A stretch of DNA of 10,063 nt, taken from assembly GCA_964348745.1 (NCBI GenBank), contig CAYGDT010000054.1, positions 1 through 10,063 on the forward strand. The letters run 5' to 3'. This stretch comes from CAYGDT01 sp964348745 (GTDB taxonomy: Bacteria > Patescibacteriota > Gracilibacteria > Peribacterales > Peribacteraceae). Positions 1 through 5,567 of the stretch are shown piece by piece. The notes under the pieces are model-generated. The model was not told the DNA's origin, searched no databases, and was given only the letters and a program-made list of their open reading frames with translations. Both the position numbers and the translations under genes were made by a program. The stretch's first letter is position 1. Every line of letters starts with the position of its first letter.

Positions 1-108
1 AATTTAAATCTAATCAAAAAGAAAATTAACGTAGCATCATAGGCATGTAATATTTTATAACAATCGTATTTTCGTAATGATCAGCGACTTGCTTCTTGGT
101 TTGTAGAT

Positions 109-120
109 ACATATATATGT
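109..120. promoter_or_regulatory. Perfect 12-base A/T palindrome upstream of the first gene
   Basis: The 12 bases read the same on both strands (ACATATATATGT) and lie 24 bases before the ATG at 145. A possible -35/-10 pair overlaps it: TTGCTT at 89-94 and TATATA at 112-117, 17 bases apart. An alternative is TTGTAG at 101-106 with TACTCT at 125-130. No Shine-Dalgarno sequence precedes the ATG. The palindrome could be an operator or simply an A/T-rich promoter. Bases 1-108 show nothing else I can support. Confidence 0.3.
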
Positions 121-144
121 CACATACTCTTTCCCCACTTCATT

Positions 145-429
145 ATGTTTGGACGAAGAAATACTGACCAAAATCTTCCTCAAGCGGCAATTATTGAAGA
201 CATAGAACCATTTCTTGTCGCTAGCCAATCTCATCCCAATTTTGCAAAAGCTTCGACTGGTGAGCATGGACCACTCGTCACTGAAATAATCACACGTCTG
301 CCAAATGCCCGTCTGCATGACAGAACTGAAGCACAAATCAGTGGTGTGTGGCTACAGATGGTCAGAGATTTACAATCCATTCTTTTAAAAGGAGAGCCCG
401 CAGAAATGGAAACTGCTGCTGCTCACTGA
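145..429 (+). CDS. Small hypothetical protein (94 aa)
   Basis: I do not recognise this protein. It is acidic to neutral and soluble, with no signal peptide or membrane segment. The first ten residues are polar and basic (GRRNTDQN). The middle (about 46-83) looks helical and the C-terminus ends in an alanine run. The start is the first ATG of the frame. No ribosome binding site is seen before it, which is usual in this window. It ends 20 bases before the stop of the convergent gene at 450-806, and no terminator hairpin is visible between them. An opposing frame covering 55-336 is probably a shadow. The case for coding is an open frame with protein-like composition, not homology. Confidence 0.5.
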   Translation: MFGRRNTDQNLPQAAIIEDIEPFLVASQSHPNFAKASTGEHGPLVTEIITRLPNARLHDRTEAQISGVWLQMVRDLQSILLKGEPAEMETAAAH

Positions 430-449
430 ACCGAATGTGACCAATTTCT

Positions 450-806
450 CTATTTTCGACGCATACCGTCTGCGCTATCCATCTGCTTCTTCACTCTCAG
501 CGACCACGCTCTGCCTAGGTCACCACCCCACAGAAACCACGCAATCAGCCCGTTGCTGGGACGGTCGGGGTTACCGAAATCTTTCCCCTGTTTGTCAGCT
601 GCATGCCGTGCGAAGAAACTGCACATGCGTTTGATGGTATTGGGAGAAAGATTCCTGCGGTTCTGAAGATCTCTTGCACGTGCGACACCGACAGCCGTAC
701 CTCCGCGCCCGTATTCGCGACGTAGACGAAGGCCTTCTTCCGCATAACGAGCAACATGCTCCGGTGGAACGAAATTGATGTGTTGATACTTCTTCGGAAG
801 CGGCAT
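450..806 (-). CDS. Small phage-associated-type protein (118 aa), stand-alone
   Basis: This is a basic 118-residue protein with a distinctive pattern. There is an N-terminal 'F.PPE.V...AEEGLRLRREYGRGG' stretch (12-36). A variable 'ARDLQNRRNLSPNTIKRMCSFFARH' stretch follows (44-68), then 'DKQGKDFG' (71-78) and 'IAWFLWGGDLGRAW' (88-101). From memory, similar segments occur in phage and prophage proteins, alone or attached to head-maturation proteins. The molecular function is not established to my knowledge. No capsid, portal or terminase gene is in the window, so it stands alone here, either as a prophage remnant or a domesticated gene. The start is supported by a -10 box (TATACT) ending six bases before the ATG. 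It diverges from msrB, with 36 bases between the two start codons. Confidence 0.7.
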   Translation of the reverse strand: MPLPKKYQHINFVPPEHVARYAEEGLRLRREYGRGGTAVGVARARDLQNRRNLSPNTIKRMCSFFARHAADKQGKDFGNPDRPSNGLIAWFLWGGDLGRAWSLRVKKQMDSADGMRRK

Positions 807-820
807 GATCGGAGTATAGC
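807..820 (-). promoter_or_regulatory. Extended -10 promoter for the 450-806 gene, leaderless
   Basis: On the minus strand TGC precedes TATACT (hexamer at 818-813), an extended -10 element. Six bases (812-807) then separate it from the ATG at 806. Transcription would start at or next to the A of the ATG. No convincing -35 box is seen, as expected for an extended -10 promoter. It faces away from the msrB promoter 12 bases to the right. Together the two form an imperfect inverted repeat. Confidence 0.6.
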
Positions 821-827
821 AACGGTA

Positions 828-842
828 TGCTATAGTTGCACC
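828..842 (+). promoter_or_regulatory. Extended -10 promoter for msrB, leaderless
   Basis: TGC (828-830) directly precedes TATAGT (831-836), and six bases separate this from the ATG at 843. The predicted transcription start falls on the start codon. This argues against the longer reading from an upstream ATG at 756, which would also overlap the divergent gene. No Shine-Dalgarno sequence is present. Confidence 0.6.
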
Positions 843-1487
843 ATGCGAATGTCGCTGCCTGCACTCTTGGCAACCCTTCTACTACTCAGTTCATGCACCA
901 CGTCGCGATTGAATACCTCTGCATCTTCCCTGCCGGCCGAAGCCACGTATTACGCGGCGAAGGCTGGTGCATCTTCCCTGCCGGCCGTAGCCGCGTATTA
1001 CGCGGCGAAGGCTGGTGCATCCTCCATTCATAACTCCTACACCATGGACAACTACCAAAAACCTTCCGACGAGAAGCTCCGAGACATGCTGACACCCGAG
1101 CAATATGAAGTGACGCAACAAGACGGAACGGAGCCGCCGTTTCGCAATGCATACTGGGACAACCACGAAGAGGGGATCTACGTCGACGTTGTTTCAGGAG
1201 AACCGCTCTTTTCTTCGGTGGATAAGTACGAATCCGGTACCGGCTGGCCAAGCTTTTCAAAACCTCTTGAATCTGACGCGATCGTCACCAATACGGATAC
1301 GAAACTCTTCGTGTCTCGTACGGAAGTGCGCAGCAAACATGCCGACTCGCATCTTGGACATGTCTTCAACGATGGGCCGCAACCGACTGGACTTCGTTAC
1401 TGCATGAACTCCGCATCGCTGCGGTTTGTTCCCAAAGCCAAATTACAAGAAGAAGGATATGGAGAGTATGTTACACAATTTGAATAG
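843..1487 (+). CDS. msrB: Peptide-methionine (R)-S-oxide reductase MsrB, lipoprotein form (214 aa)
   Basis: MsrB reduces the R form of methionine sulfoxide in proteins. A lipoprotein signal with lipobox LSSC (Cys18) implies that this one works outside the cytoplasmic membrane. Residues 19-67 are a linker with two 16-residue repeats (27-42, 43-58). The MsrB domain runs from about 68 to 205. It shows the family signatures SGEPLFSS, GTGWPSFSKP, SHLGHVFNDGP and GLRYCMNSASLRF, with the catalytic cysteine at 187. The zinc-binding CxxC pairs of many MsrB proteins are absent, as in the zinc-free subgroup. Apart from the lipid-bearing Cys18, Cys187 is the only cysteine, so there is no obvious resolving cysteine. 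Regeneration probably depends directly on an external thiol partner. The ATG at 843 is chosen over the upstream ATG at 756 because it gives a clean signal peptide and a well-placed -10 box. Domain identity is near certain. Confidence 0.95.
   Translation: MRMSLPALLATLLLLSSCTTSRLNTSASSLPAEATYYAAKAGASSLPAVAAYYAAKAGASSIHNSYTMDNYQKPSDEKLRDMLTPEQYEVTQQDGTEPPFRNAYWDNHEEGIYVDVVSGEPLFSSVDKYESGTGWPSFSKPLESDAIVTNTDTKLFVSRTEVRSKHADSHLGHVFNDGPQPTGLRYCMNSASLRFVPKAKLQEEGYGEYVTQFE
921..1016 (+). repeat. Two tandem 48-base in-frame repeats with palindromic cores, within msrB
   Basis: Copies at 921-968 and 969-1016 match at 46 of 48 positions. Each unit is a 9-base lead (GCATCTTCC) plus a 39-base element: a 12-base left flank, a 17-base palindrome and a 10-base right flank (GAAGGCTGGT). 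The palindrome at 990-1006 is perfect (8-base arms around one T). The one at 942-958 has one mismatch. A variant of the 9-base lead follows the second copy at 1017-1025, so each element looks bracketed by a duplicated site. The reading frame stays open and encodes the linker after the lipobox. A third copy of the 39-base element lies at 10008-10046. Confidence 0.9.
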
Positions 1488-1506
1488 GTCAGGTCTTTGA
1501 CCCACG

Positions 1507-1962
1507 CTATCTACCCATTCGCTTGTGCAGCTGTTTGTCGTGTTCAACGTGAAAATAACGAAGATACAGATACAAATTGCAGAGTCCGAAGACTCCGAGC
1601 ACAAGCTTGTTCCAGACATCGTGGGAATCCATAGCAAAGAGCAGCTCGATCGCCGATGCAATAATGGAAATCTCAACGATGTACTCCACGCTGACATGTT
1701 GCGTATTCACGTACGATATGAGAATGCGATACGCCTTAATAAGGATGATCACTTCGGCGATACTATGAAGCGCCCGAGGAGAGAAAGCATCCATGGCATC
1801 GTGACTGAGGAGGTACCCCTCTGTTATTCCACGGAAAAAGTACGCAGCCGAAATACCGATGCGCATAAACATGTACGCTGCCAACAGAAGAATCGCGAGG
1901 AAAACAAAGAACGAGAACAGGCGATCGAGAAAGAGATACGATGCTTTCAGATTGCTTTCCAT
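1507..1962 (-). CDS. PsiE-family-like integral membrane protein (151 aa)
   Basis: The protein has four likely membrane segments, at about 13-40, 65-83, 93-109 and 117-133. The middle, with HSIAEVIILIKAYRILISYV followed by HVSVEYIVEISIIASAIELL, resembles the PsiE (phosphate-starvation-inducible) family. In that family the loop between segments 2 and 3 carries a conserved V(S/N)-type motif. The molecular role of PsiE proteins is unknown. The C-terminal tail is basic and histidine-rich. I start it at the ATG at 1962, not the in-frame TTG six bases upstream, because TATAAT ends exactly six bases before this ATG. It converges with msrB (19 bases between stops) and is transcribed in the same direction as the lipoprotein gene upstream of it. 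Confidence 0.65.
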   Translation of the reverse strand: MESNLKASYLFLDRLFSFFVFLAILLLAAYMFMRIGISAAYFFRGITEGYLLSHDAMDAFSPRALHSIAEVIILIKAYRILISYVNTQHVSVEYIVEISIIASAIELLFAMDSHDVWNKLVLGVFGLCNLYLYLRYFHVEHDKQLHKRMGR

Positions 1963-1974
1963 ATGCAAATTATA
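1963..1974 (-). promoter_or_regulatory. -10 box (TATAAT) six bases before the PsiE-like gene
   Basis: On the minus strand a consensus TATAAT (1974-1969) is followed by six bases and then the ATG at 1962. A weak -35 candidate, TTTCTC, lies 17 bases upstream at 1997-1992. The spacing implies a leaderless mRNA. Positioned like this, the promoter sits in the 37 bases before the gene, overlapping nothing else. Confidence 0.6.
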
Positions 1975-1999
1975 GCGCCAAAATCTCTCCGGAGAAAGC

Positions 2000-2494
2000 C
2001 TAGAACCGCACAGGAATGATCAGTGCATCCTCGTTCTCAGGCAGCCCTGAAGGATTATCGCGCTTCAGGATCAATTTGCCATGTTTACCCTTCGGCATTT
2101 TAAAGTCTAATGCACCGACAAAGGGAACGAATTCCTCCGTCATCCAGTTGCCCACGGAGTGCATGATGCCGTTCCCAAGAGTGTTCCCCTCATCATCACG
2201 CAACTCAGCAGGAAACGACCCTTCAAAAAACCAGATCCCGCGCGCGGTTCCGGATATTGAAACCGGAGAAGAAATAATGTCACCCGGTTGGGGTGCCTCA
2301 GCGAGAATTCGATCTGCTTTCTGCTGCGCATTGCCGATGTCACGCGTAAACGTTGTACCGTTGGCACGGCACTGCTCGGGCAAGCTCTTCATGACGCCAT
2401 AACCTGCAGCTACGCAGTCTTCGTACGAAGTAATGGGTGTGCCTACGGCACACGCACTAAGTAGGATGATGGGAATCAAGAAGAAGTATCGCAT
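2000..2494 (-). CDS. Lipoprotein with DUF333-like segment and Gmad2-type domain (164 aa)
   Basis: A short signal peptide ends in lipobox LSAC (Cys15), so the protein should be lipid-anchored on the outer face of the membrane. Residues 24-52 (YEDCVAAGYGV...LPEQCRANG...F) resemble the small DUF333-type cysteine-pair module (C27, C42). From about 70 to the end it matches the Gmad2 immunoglobulin-like domain. Cues are 'I.SPVSISGTARG.WFFEGSFP', a 'GNWMTEEFVPF' centre, and an ending 'NPSGLPENEDALIIPVRF'. Gmad2 is known from spore-germination-linked and other envelope proteins, where it is thought to mediate binding. No enzymatic residues are evident. The start is supported by the lipobox distance and by TATACT ending six bases upstream. 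Domain assignment is confident; the biological role is unknown. Confidence 0.88.
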   Translation of the reverse strand: MRYFFLIPIILLSACAVGTPITSYEDCVAAGYGVMKSLPEQCRANGTTFTRDIGNAQQKADRILAEAPQPGDIISSPVSISGTARGIWFFEGSFPAELRDDEGNTLGNGIMHSVGNWMTEEFVPFVGALDFKMPKGKHGKLILKRDNPSGLPENEDALIIPVRF

Positions 2495-2506
2495 GATGAC
2501 AGTATA
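2495..2506 (-). promoter_or_regulatory. -10 box (TATACT) six bases before the Gmad2 lipoprotein gene
   Basis: On the minus strand TATACT (2506-2501) is followed by six bases and the ATG at 2494, the same arrangement as at five other genes in the window. No clear -35 box is seen at the usual distance. Confidence 0.55.
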
Positions 2507-2537
2507 ACGTACGGCGTCTCACTTGCTATGCATAACT

Positions 2538-2576
2538 GCTCAAAATTCAGAATCTGGCCTTCATCCACTTTTGAGC
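2538..2576. repeat. Inverted repeat with 8-base arms in a divergent intergenic region
   Basis: GCTCAAAA at 2538-2545 is exactly complementary to TTTTGAGC at 2569-2576, with a 23-base loop. It lies between the divergent genes starting at 2494 (minus) and 2638 (plus). The loop is long and no T run follows, so it is not a convincing terminator. It could be an operator for one or both genes, or chance. Confidence 0.35.
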
Positions 2577-2596
2577 CATTTATTGCGCATAAAGTA

Positions 2597-2626
2597 TTGC
2601 CTCGTATTATCAGAAAGAGCTACCAT
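2597..2626 (+). promoter_or_regulatory. Weak candidate promoter for the three-gene unit
   Basis: TTGCCT (2597-2602) and TACCAT (2621-2626) are 18 bases apart. This would place the transcription start about five bases before the ATG at 2638. No Shine-Dalgarno sequence precedes the ATG; instead CCTCCT (2627-2632), the sequence of an anti-Shine-Dalgarno, lies there. The -10 match is poor. Confidence 0.3.
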
Positions 2627-2637
2627 CCTCCTCTTCT

Positions 2638-3315
2638 ATGGCAAAAAGAGAGTTGAGCACCGGCAGGGTTGAAGAAATAGTGGAATCCGATGCAGCCGAT
2701 CTTTCAGTGGAAGAGTCACACCGTATACTCGTTGATCGTCTGGCAGAACTTATACAACTAGCTGAATCCATGCGTGAGCGTGTAAGAGGGGCAGCACGTT
2801 ATGATCTGGATAAAACGCTTTCTAGTTTGCAGAGAGCTGCGAAGCATCTAGATAATTGTGGGAACGCACTGCCTGAGTCGCAGCGTATAATTGAGCAAAT
2901 TTCTGAGCATGATGCTGCACTTATGGAATGGGCTCCAACTGTAAATATTAAGGGGGCAACGTGTGTAGAAGATATTTACGGAGTGATGATAAGACGCGGT
3001 ATGGGACGATATAGAGGATCTATTGTTCATGAAGTAATGAGTAAACTGGATATTCCAGAACAGACTGCAGCTGACTTTGCATTTGCGGTTGTGAAAATCA
3101 CTGCTCGCCGTTTCGATCCACGCTTACATGGTCACGACTTTGTTTCATGGATGGAAAACATCGTACTGACTTGCTTTGATACATTGAACGATAGTGGTCG
3201 ATCCATAGCATTTGATAAGATACGTATAGTTAAATTGATAATTATTGTAGAAAACATTATAGCAAAGAACACTGCATCTACGACGGCTCCCATCCCACTT
3301 GCCACCAAATCTTAA
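2638..3315 (+). CDS. Hypothetical helical protein (225 aa), first gene of a three-gene unit
   Basis: I do not recognise this protein. Residues 24-97 look like a run of amphipathic helices rich in Leu, Glu, Arg and Ala. A second region (about 105-190) contains VEDIYGVMIRRGMGRYRG, an Arg-rich patch, and SWMENIVLTCFDTL. Residues 205-214 (KLIIIVENII) are hydrophobic but short for a membrane segment. There is no signal peptide. Part of the N-terminal helical region (38-97) resembles the N-terminus of the next protein. Shared spacing includes 'RA..(H/L)L.N' followed by 'ES(Q/R).I' and then an 'AA(L/M)' end. It is followed after 20 bases by the cupin gene, which suggests co-transcription. Base composition looks more A/T-rich than in typA or the MATE gene (by eye). 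Confidence 0.65.
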   Translation: MAKRELSTGRVEEIVESDAADLSVEESHRILVDRLAELIQLAESMRERVRGAARYDLDKTLSSLQRAAKHLDNCGNALPESQRIIEQISEHDAALMEWAPTVNIKGATCVEDIYGVMIRRGMGRYRGSIVHEVMSKLDIPEQTAADFAFAVVKITARRFDPRLHGHDFVSWMENIVLTCFDTLNDSGRSIAFDKIRIVKLIIIVENIIAKNTASTTAPIPLATKS

Positions 3316-3335
3316 AAGGTATACAACGTACAGCT

Positions 3336-4367
3336 ATGGTAGCCGTCAATGAAAAGCACCTTCAGCAACTGTTGGAAATAAATGAGCCAACCGAACGTGC
3401 GAATAAGTATCATGGATGGGCTAGGAGTATTACAATCGATTCGTACAACAGAGCGCACCACCTGTTAAATACATTGTGTGAGGGAGAAGGCGTGGATCAA
3501 AGAATCAAGGAAAGCAGGGATATCCTAAAATACCTACTGAGAAAGGAGGCAGCAATGGATGAACGTGTGGAACGCGGGCCGGAACAGTTCCGCGCCGTAC
3601 ATATGCCGGATATTCCACCTGTGAGACGCAGAAATACCACCATTCGCGAAGAGCGCTGCACGAAATACGGCTGGCCGTTCGATGCGCAACTCATTGAACT
3701 GAACGGTAAATTGTGTCCACCGCAAAGAGATCAAAATATTCAGCGAGTGATTTTCGTACAGCAGGGGGAATTGAGACTCAAGATGGATGATTTAGAGATG
3801 GACCTAGGTCCCAATCATCAAGCAGCCATTCCTGCAAACCATTCTTTTGATTTATCTGGAGAAGGGACTCTCTTCATACTGAATATGAAGCCGGAGCGCA
3901 AGCGAGGTATGTCTCCGGATCTCGTTATTGGAAACTTCCATAAAATCGGAAGTGACCAAAACAGTGTTCCGGAAAGAAATGAATTCCCCGGGTATGTAAC
4001 ACCTTGCCCCTGCGGATGGTCGCGGCGTATCTGGCTCCATGAGATGGGTTGGGATTTCGATACGCACTTAACGGACCTCGGCCATGACGCAAATGGCGCA
4101 AATACAGAGAGCAAGTTCCGCGGTCACCAGCACCGGAATACACCCGAAGCGTACTTCGGGAGCGATATTCAAGGTGATGCGCAAATGCTGATTAACGGTT
4201 GCGGGGTCCCGCTGCGAAACGGCACATTTGTACTGGTCCCCAACGGTACCATGCATGCAGTGGACGTTCCGGATGGCGGCAAAGCCGAAGTGCGGATTTT
4301 TGTGGGAGAAGGCGGCCATGATGATGGAGATTTTTACCACGAGGACTGGACGAAAATCGAGCATTAA
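3336..4367 (+). CDS. Two-domain cupin protein with N-terminal helical extension (343 aa)
   Basis: Residues 1-75 form a helical segment similar to part of the preceding protein. Residues 117-185 look like a first cupin barrel lacking the usual histidines and glutamate, so probably structural or metal-free. Residues 225-325 form a second cupin with a clear metal site. Motif 1 is H264-Q-H266-(4)-E271 with G280; motif 2 is G296-(5)-P302-N-G304-(2)-H307. The family uses such sites for isomerases, epimerases, dioxygenases or ligand sensing. The substrate cannot be told here. A Cys-Pro-Cys-Gly turn (224-227) precedes the second barrel. There is no signal peptide, so it is likely cytoplasmic. An internal ATG at 3555 has an excellent ribosome binding site and could give a 270-residue form without the helices. 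The gene after it begins 33 bases downstream. The fold is confident; the activity is unknown. Confidence 0.85.
   Translation: MVAVNEKHLQQLLEINEPTERANKYHGWARSITIDSYNRAHHLLNTLCEGEGVDQRIKESRDILKYLLRKEAAMDERVERGPEQFRAVHMPDIPPVRRRNTTIREERCTKYGWPFDAQLIELNGKLCPPQRDQNIQRVIFVQQGELRLKMDDLEMDLGPNHQAAIPANHSFDLSGEGTLFILNMKPERKRGMSPDLVIGNFHKIGSDQNSVPERNEFPGYVTPCPCGWSRRIWLHEMGWDFDTHLTDLGHDANGANTESKFRGHQHRNTPEAYFGSDIQGDAQMLINGCGVPLRNGTFVLVPNGTMHAVDVPDGGKAEVRIFVGEGGHDDGDFYHEDWTKIEH
3542..3557 (+). promoter_or_regulatory. Strong internal Shine-Dalgarno plus ATG in the cupin gene
   Basis: AAAGGAGG (3542-3549) lies five bases before an in-frame ATG at 3555-3557 (Met74 of the long form). It is the best Shine-Dalgarno match placed before an ATG in the window. 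Initiation here would yield the two cupin barrels without the helical extension. The first start at 3336 has only a distant AAAAGG and no good spacing. Confidence 0.45.
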
Positions 4368-4400
4368 ATATACCACTAACGTCCGCCATTCCCTTTCACT

Positions 4401-5234
4401 ATGGTTGACATCACACGTATCGGCGATCTGCCTTGCCTGCAAGATAGAAGAGTACCTAAGTTCATCGGTGATCTGCCAGTACGCAAAACATTCCCCGAGT
4501 ATCGTGATCAGCACTTCACAGACGGATTTGGTCTTCAGTCAGACCAGATAGGAAGGAATGCTCATTTGCTCCTGTTCAGGAATCAAGATAAATCGTATCA
4601 ATGCATCCGGAACATTCGACGGGCATTACTCGAAAGTTACGGAGTTTGGCAAACTAATTGCGAAGAAATTGAAAGAAAATACGCAGCATCAAACGACTTT
4701 ACAGCGGGTCGCCAAGTCAGACTCTGGCACCAAGACAACGAGTATACTACGACACTCATCAGGAAAGATTCCACCACACGAGGAAAGACACTGATTACGA
4801 CAAATCGCATGGGGCTGCACTTTCTTCTTTGGTATGGAAAGGTATTTCCTATCATCTCAGAAAATAAAAACGGCATTCGAGATTCCATTAATGAAATACT
4901 CAGAACAGAGACAGAATACGAGGACAATGAATCTGTAAAACATCAAAGAAAAATGCAAAGAAGAATTAAAAAACTCTTCGGAGAGGTGCGAAATGCAGAA
5001 TCTTCAAATCTGGATAAAACTGTTTTCCTACGACAGTGCGCAGCACATAAAGACTGTGTAATTGCCCAGTGCTACAGTCCAGAAGATGTTGAAAGATGGG
5101 AGCATAAGACACAGGATATGAAACACTACAATACAGTTTCATTCTCGCAACTCGCTTGCGTCCATGCAGCAGATGGGGCAAATATGGGAGCGGGACGTGT
5201 CTTTGGATGTATCGACAGTGGCAATGACTTATAG
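4401..5234 (+). CDS. Hypothetical protein (277 aa), third gene of the unit
   Basis: I do not recognise this protein. It is soluble-looking, with no signal peptide or membrane segment. Features seen: a short IGDLP motif at 7-11 repeated at 22-26; a moderately hydrophobic core around 'GLHFLLWYGKVFPIISE' (about 138-154); and a charged, probably helical stretch (about 155-200) rich in Glu, Lys and Arg with KHQRKMQRRIKKLF. A cysteine-bearing C-terminal part follows, with C214, C219 and C224 in 'QCAAHKDCVIAQC'. It begins 33 bases after the cupin gene with no visible ribosome binding site, so its start is uncertain. It ends in a TAG (5232-5234), after which the same frame stays open into mazE. Base use is A/T-richer than in the flanking housekeeping genes (by eye). 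Confidence 0.6.
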   Translation: MVDITRIGDLPCLQDRRVPKFIGDLPVRKTFPEYRDQHFTDGFGLQSDQIGRNAHLLLFRNQDKSYQCIRNIRRALLESYGVWQTNCEEIERKYAASNDFTAGRQVRLWHQDNEYTTTLIRKDSTTRGKTLITTNRMGLHFLLWYGKVFPIISENKNGIRDSINEILRTETEYEDNESVKHQRKMQRRIKKLFGEVRNAESSNLDKTVFLRQCAAHKDCVIAQCYSPEDVERWEHKTQDMKHYNTVSFSQLACVHAADGANMGAGRVFGCIDSGNDL

Positions 5235-5301
5235 GAGGAAACGGCTGCTGCAAAACATCTACTTGAATCGCAATTGCAGTGGGTGTATGATCAAACACCT
5301 A

Positions 5302-5330
5302 TTGATACAAATGTATATACAATGTATAAT
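5302..5330 (+). promoter_or_regulatory. Near-consensus promoter of mazEF, leaderless
   Basis: TTGATA (5302-5307) and TATAAT (5325-5330) are exactly 17 bases apart. This is the best -35/-10 pair in the window. The -10 ends six bases before the ATG at 5337, so transcription should begin on the start codon. No ribosome binding site is present. Confidence 0.75.
5305..5327. promoter_or_regulatory. Twin abutting palindromes in the mazEF promoter, probable MazE/MazEF operator
   Basis: Two palindromes with the same half-sites lie side by side. ATACA-AA-TGTAT is at 5305-5316 and ATACA-A-TGTAT at 5317-5327. Their centres are 11.5 bases apart, about one helical turn. They fill the gap between the -35 and -10 boxes and overlap both. 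The family precedent is autorepression of mazEF by MazE and the MazEF complex through palindromes in the promoter. Assigning this site to MazE is an inference from position and symmetry. Confidence 0.65.
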
Positions 5331-5336
5331 TCAAGC

Positions 5337-5567
5337 ATGAAACTTCACCTAAAGAAATGGGGCAATAGTCTGGGACTGCGTATCCCTAAAATTTTTGCCG
5401 TTGAACTCGGTATAGATGACGGTGCGACCGTGGACGTGGCAGTTGAAGGTAATACAATCGTTATTCGCAATACTCCTTCACTCGAAACACTGCTGCAAAA
5501 AGTCTCTGATGAAAATTTGCACAGTGAAACGCAGTGGGGCGACGTTACCGGTACAGAAACATGGTAA
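5337..5567 (+). CDS. mazE: MazE-type antitoxin, AbrB/SpoVT fold (76 aa)
   Basis: The N-terminal half is a swapped-hairpin DNA-binding domain with the family marks KWGNS (7-11), RIP (15-17) and the DG.TVDV..EGN..VI strand pattern (28-43). The C-terminal 30 residues, ending GTETW, form the usual flexible tail that wraps and blocks the toxin. The ATG at 5337 is preferred over an in-frame TTG at 5274. It gives the standard MazE length, and a near-perfect promoter ends six bases upstream. The stop overlaps the toxin start by seven bases, so the two genes should be co-translated. The twin-palindrome operator upstream suggests negative autoregulation. Confidence 0.93.
   Translation: MKLHLKKWGNSLGLRIPKIFAVELGIDDGATVDVAVEGNTIVIRNTPSLETLLQKVSDENLHSETQWGDVTGTETW

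Larger units (their letters stand above)
5235..5336 (+). other. Open, protein-like in-frame segment between the TAG at 5232 and mazE
   Basis: After the TAG, 34 sense codons follow in the same frame up to the mazE ATG at 5337. The first 22 read like protein (EETAAAKHLLESQ, then LQWVYDQTP). They could be the lost tail of the 277-residue protein cut short by a nonsense change, or chance. The last part of the segment overlaps the mazE promoter. AGGAGG at 5233-5238 overlaps the TAG's last two bases, but no start codon lies at a suitable distance. Confidence 0.3.

Noticed and set aside
55..336. Minus-strand open frame overlapping the first gene
   Set aside because: It has no promoter, ribosome binding site or family cue. 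The plus-strand frame at 145-429 looks more protein-like, though neither is proven.
756..842. Longer MsrB reading from an ATG at 756
   Set aside because: It overlaps the divergent gene and destroys the signal peptide. The -10 box at 831-836 points to the ATG at 843.
1487..1502. Possible terminator hairpin between msrB and the PsiE-like gene (GGTCA / TGACC)
   Set aside because: Only five base pairs, and no T run on either side.
1525..2019. Plus-strand open frame of 164 codons opposite the PsiE-like gene
   Set aside because: It mirrors the membrane protein on the other strand. Its composition is unlike a folded protein, and it lacks a promoter or ribosome binding site.
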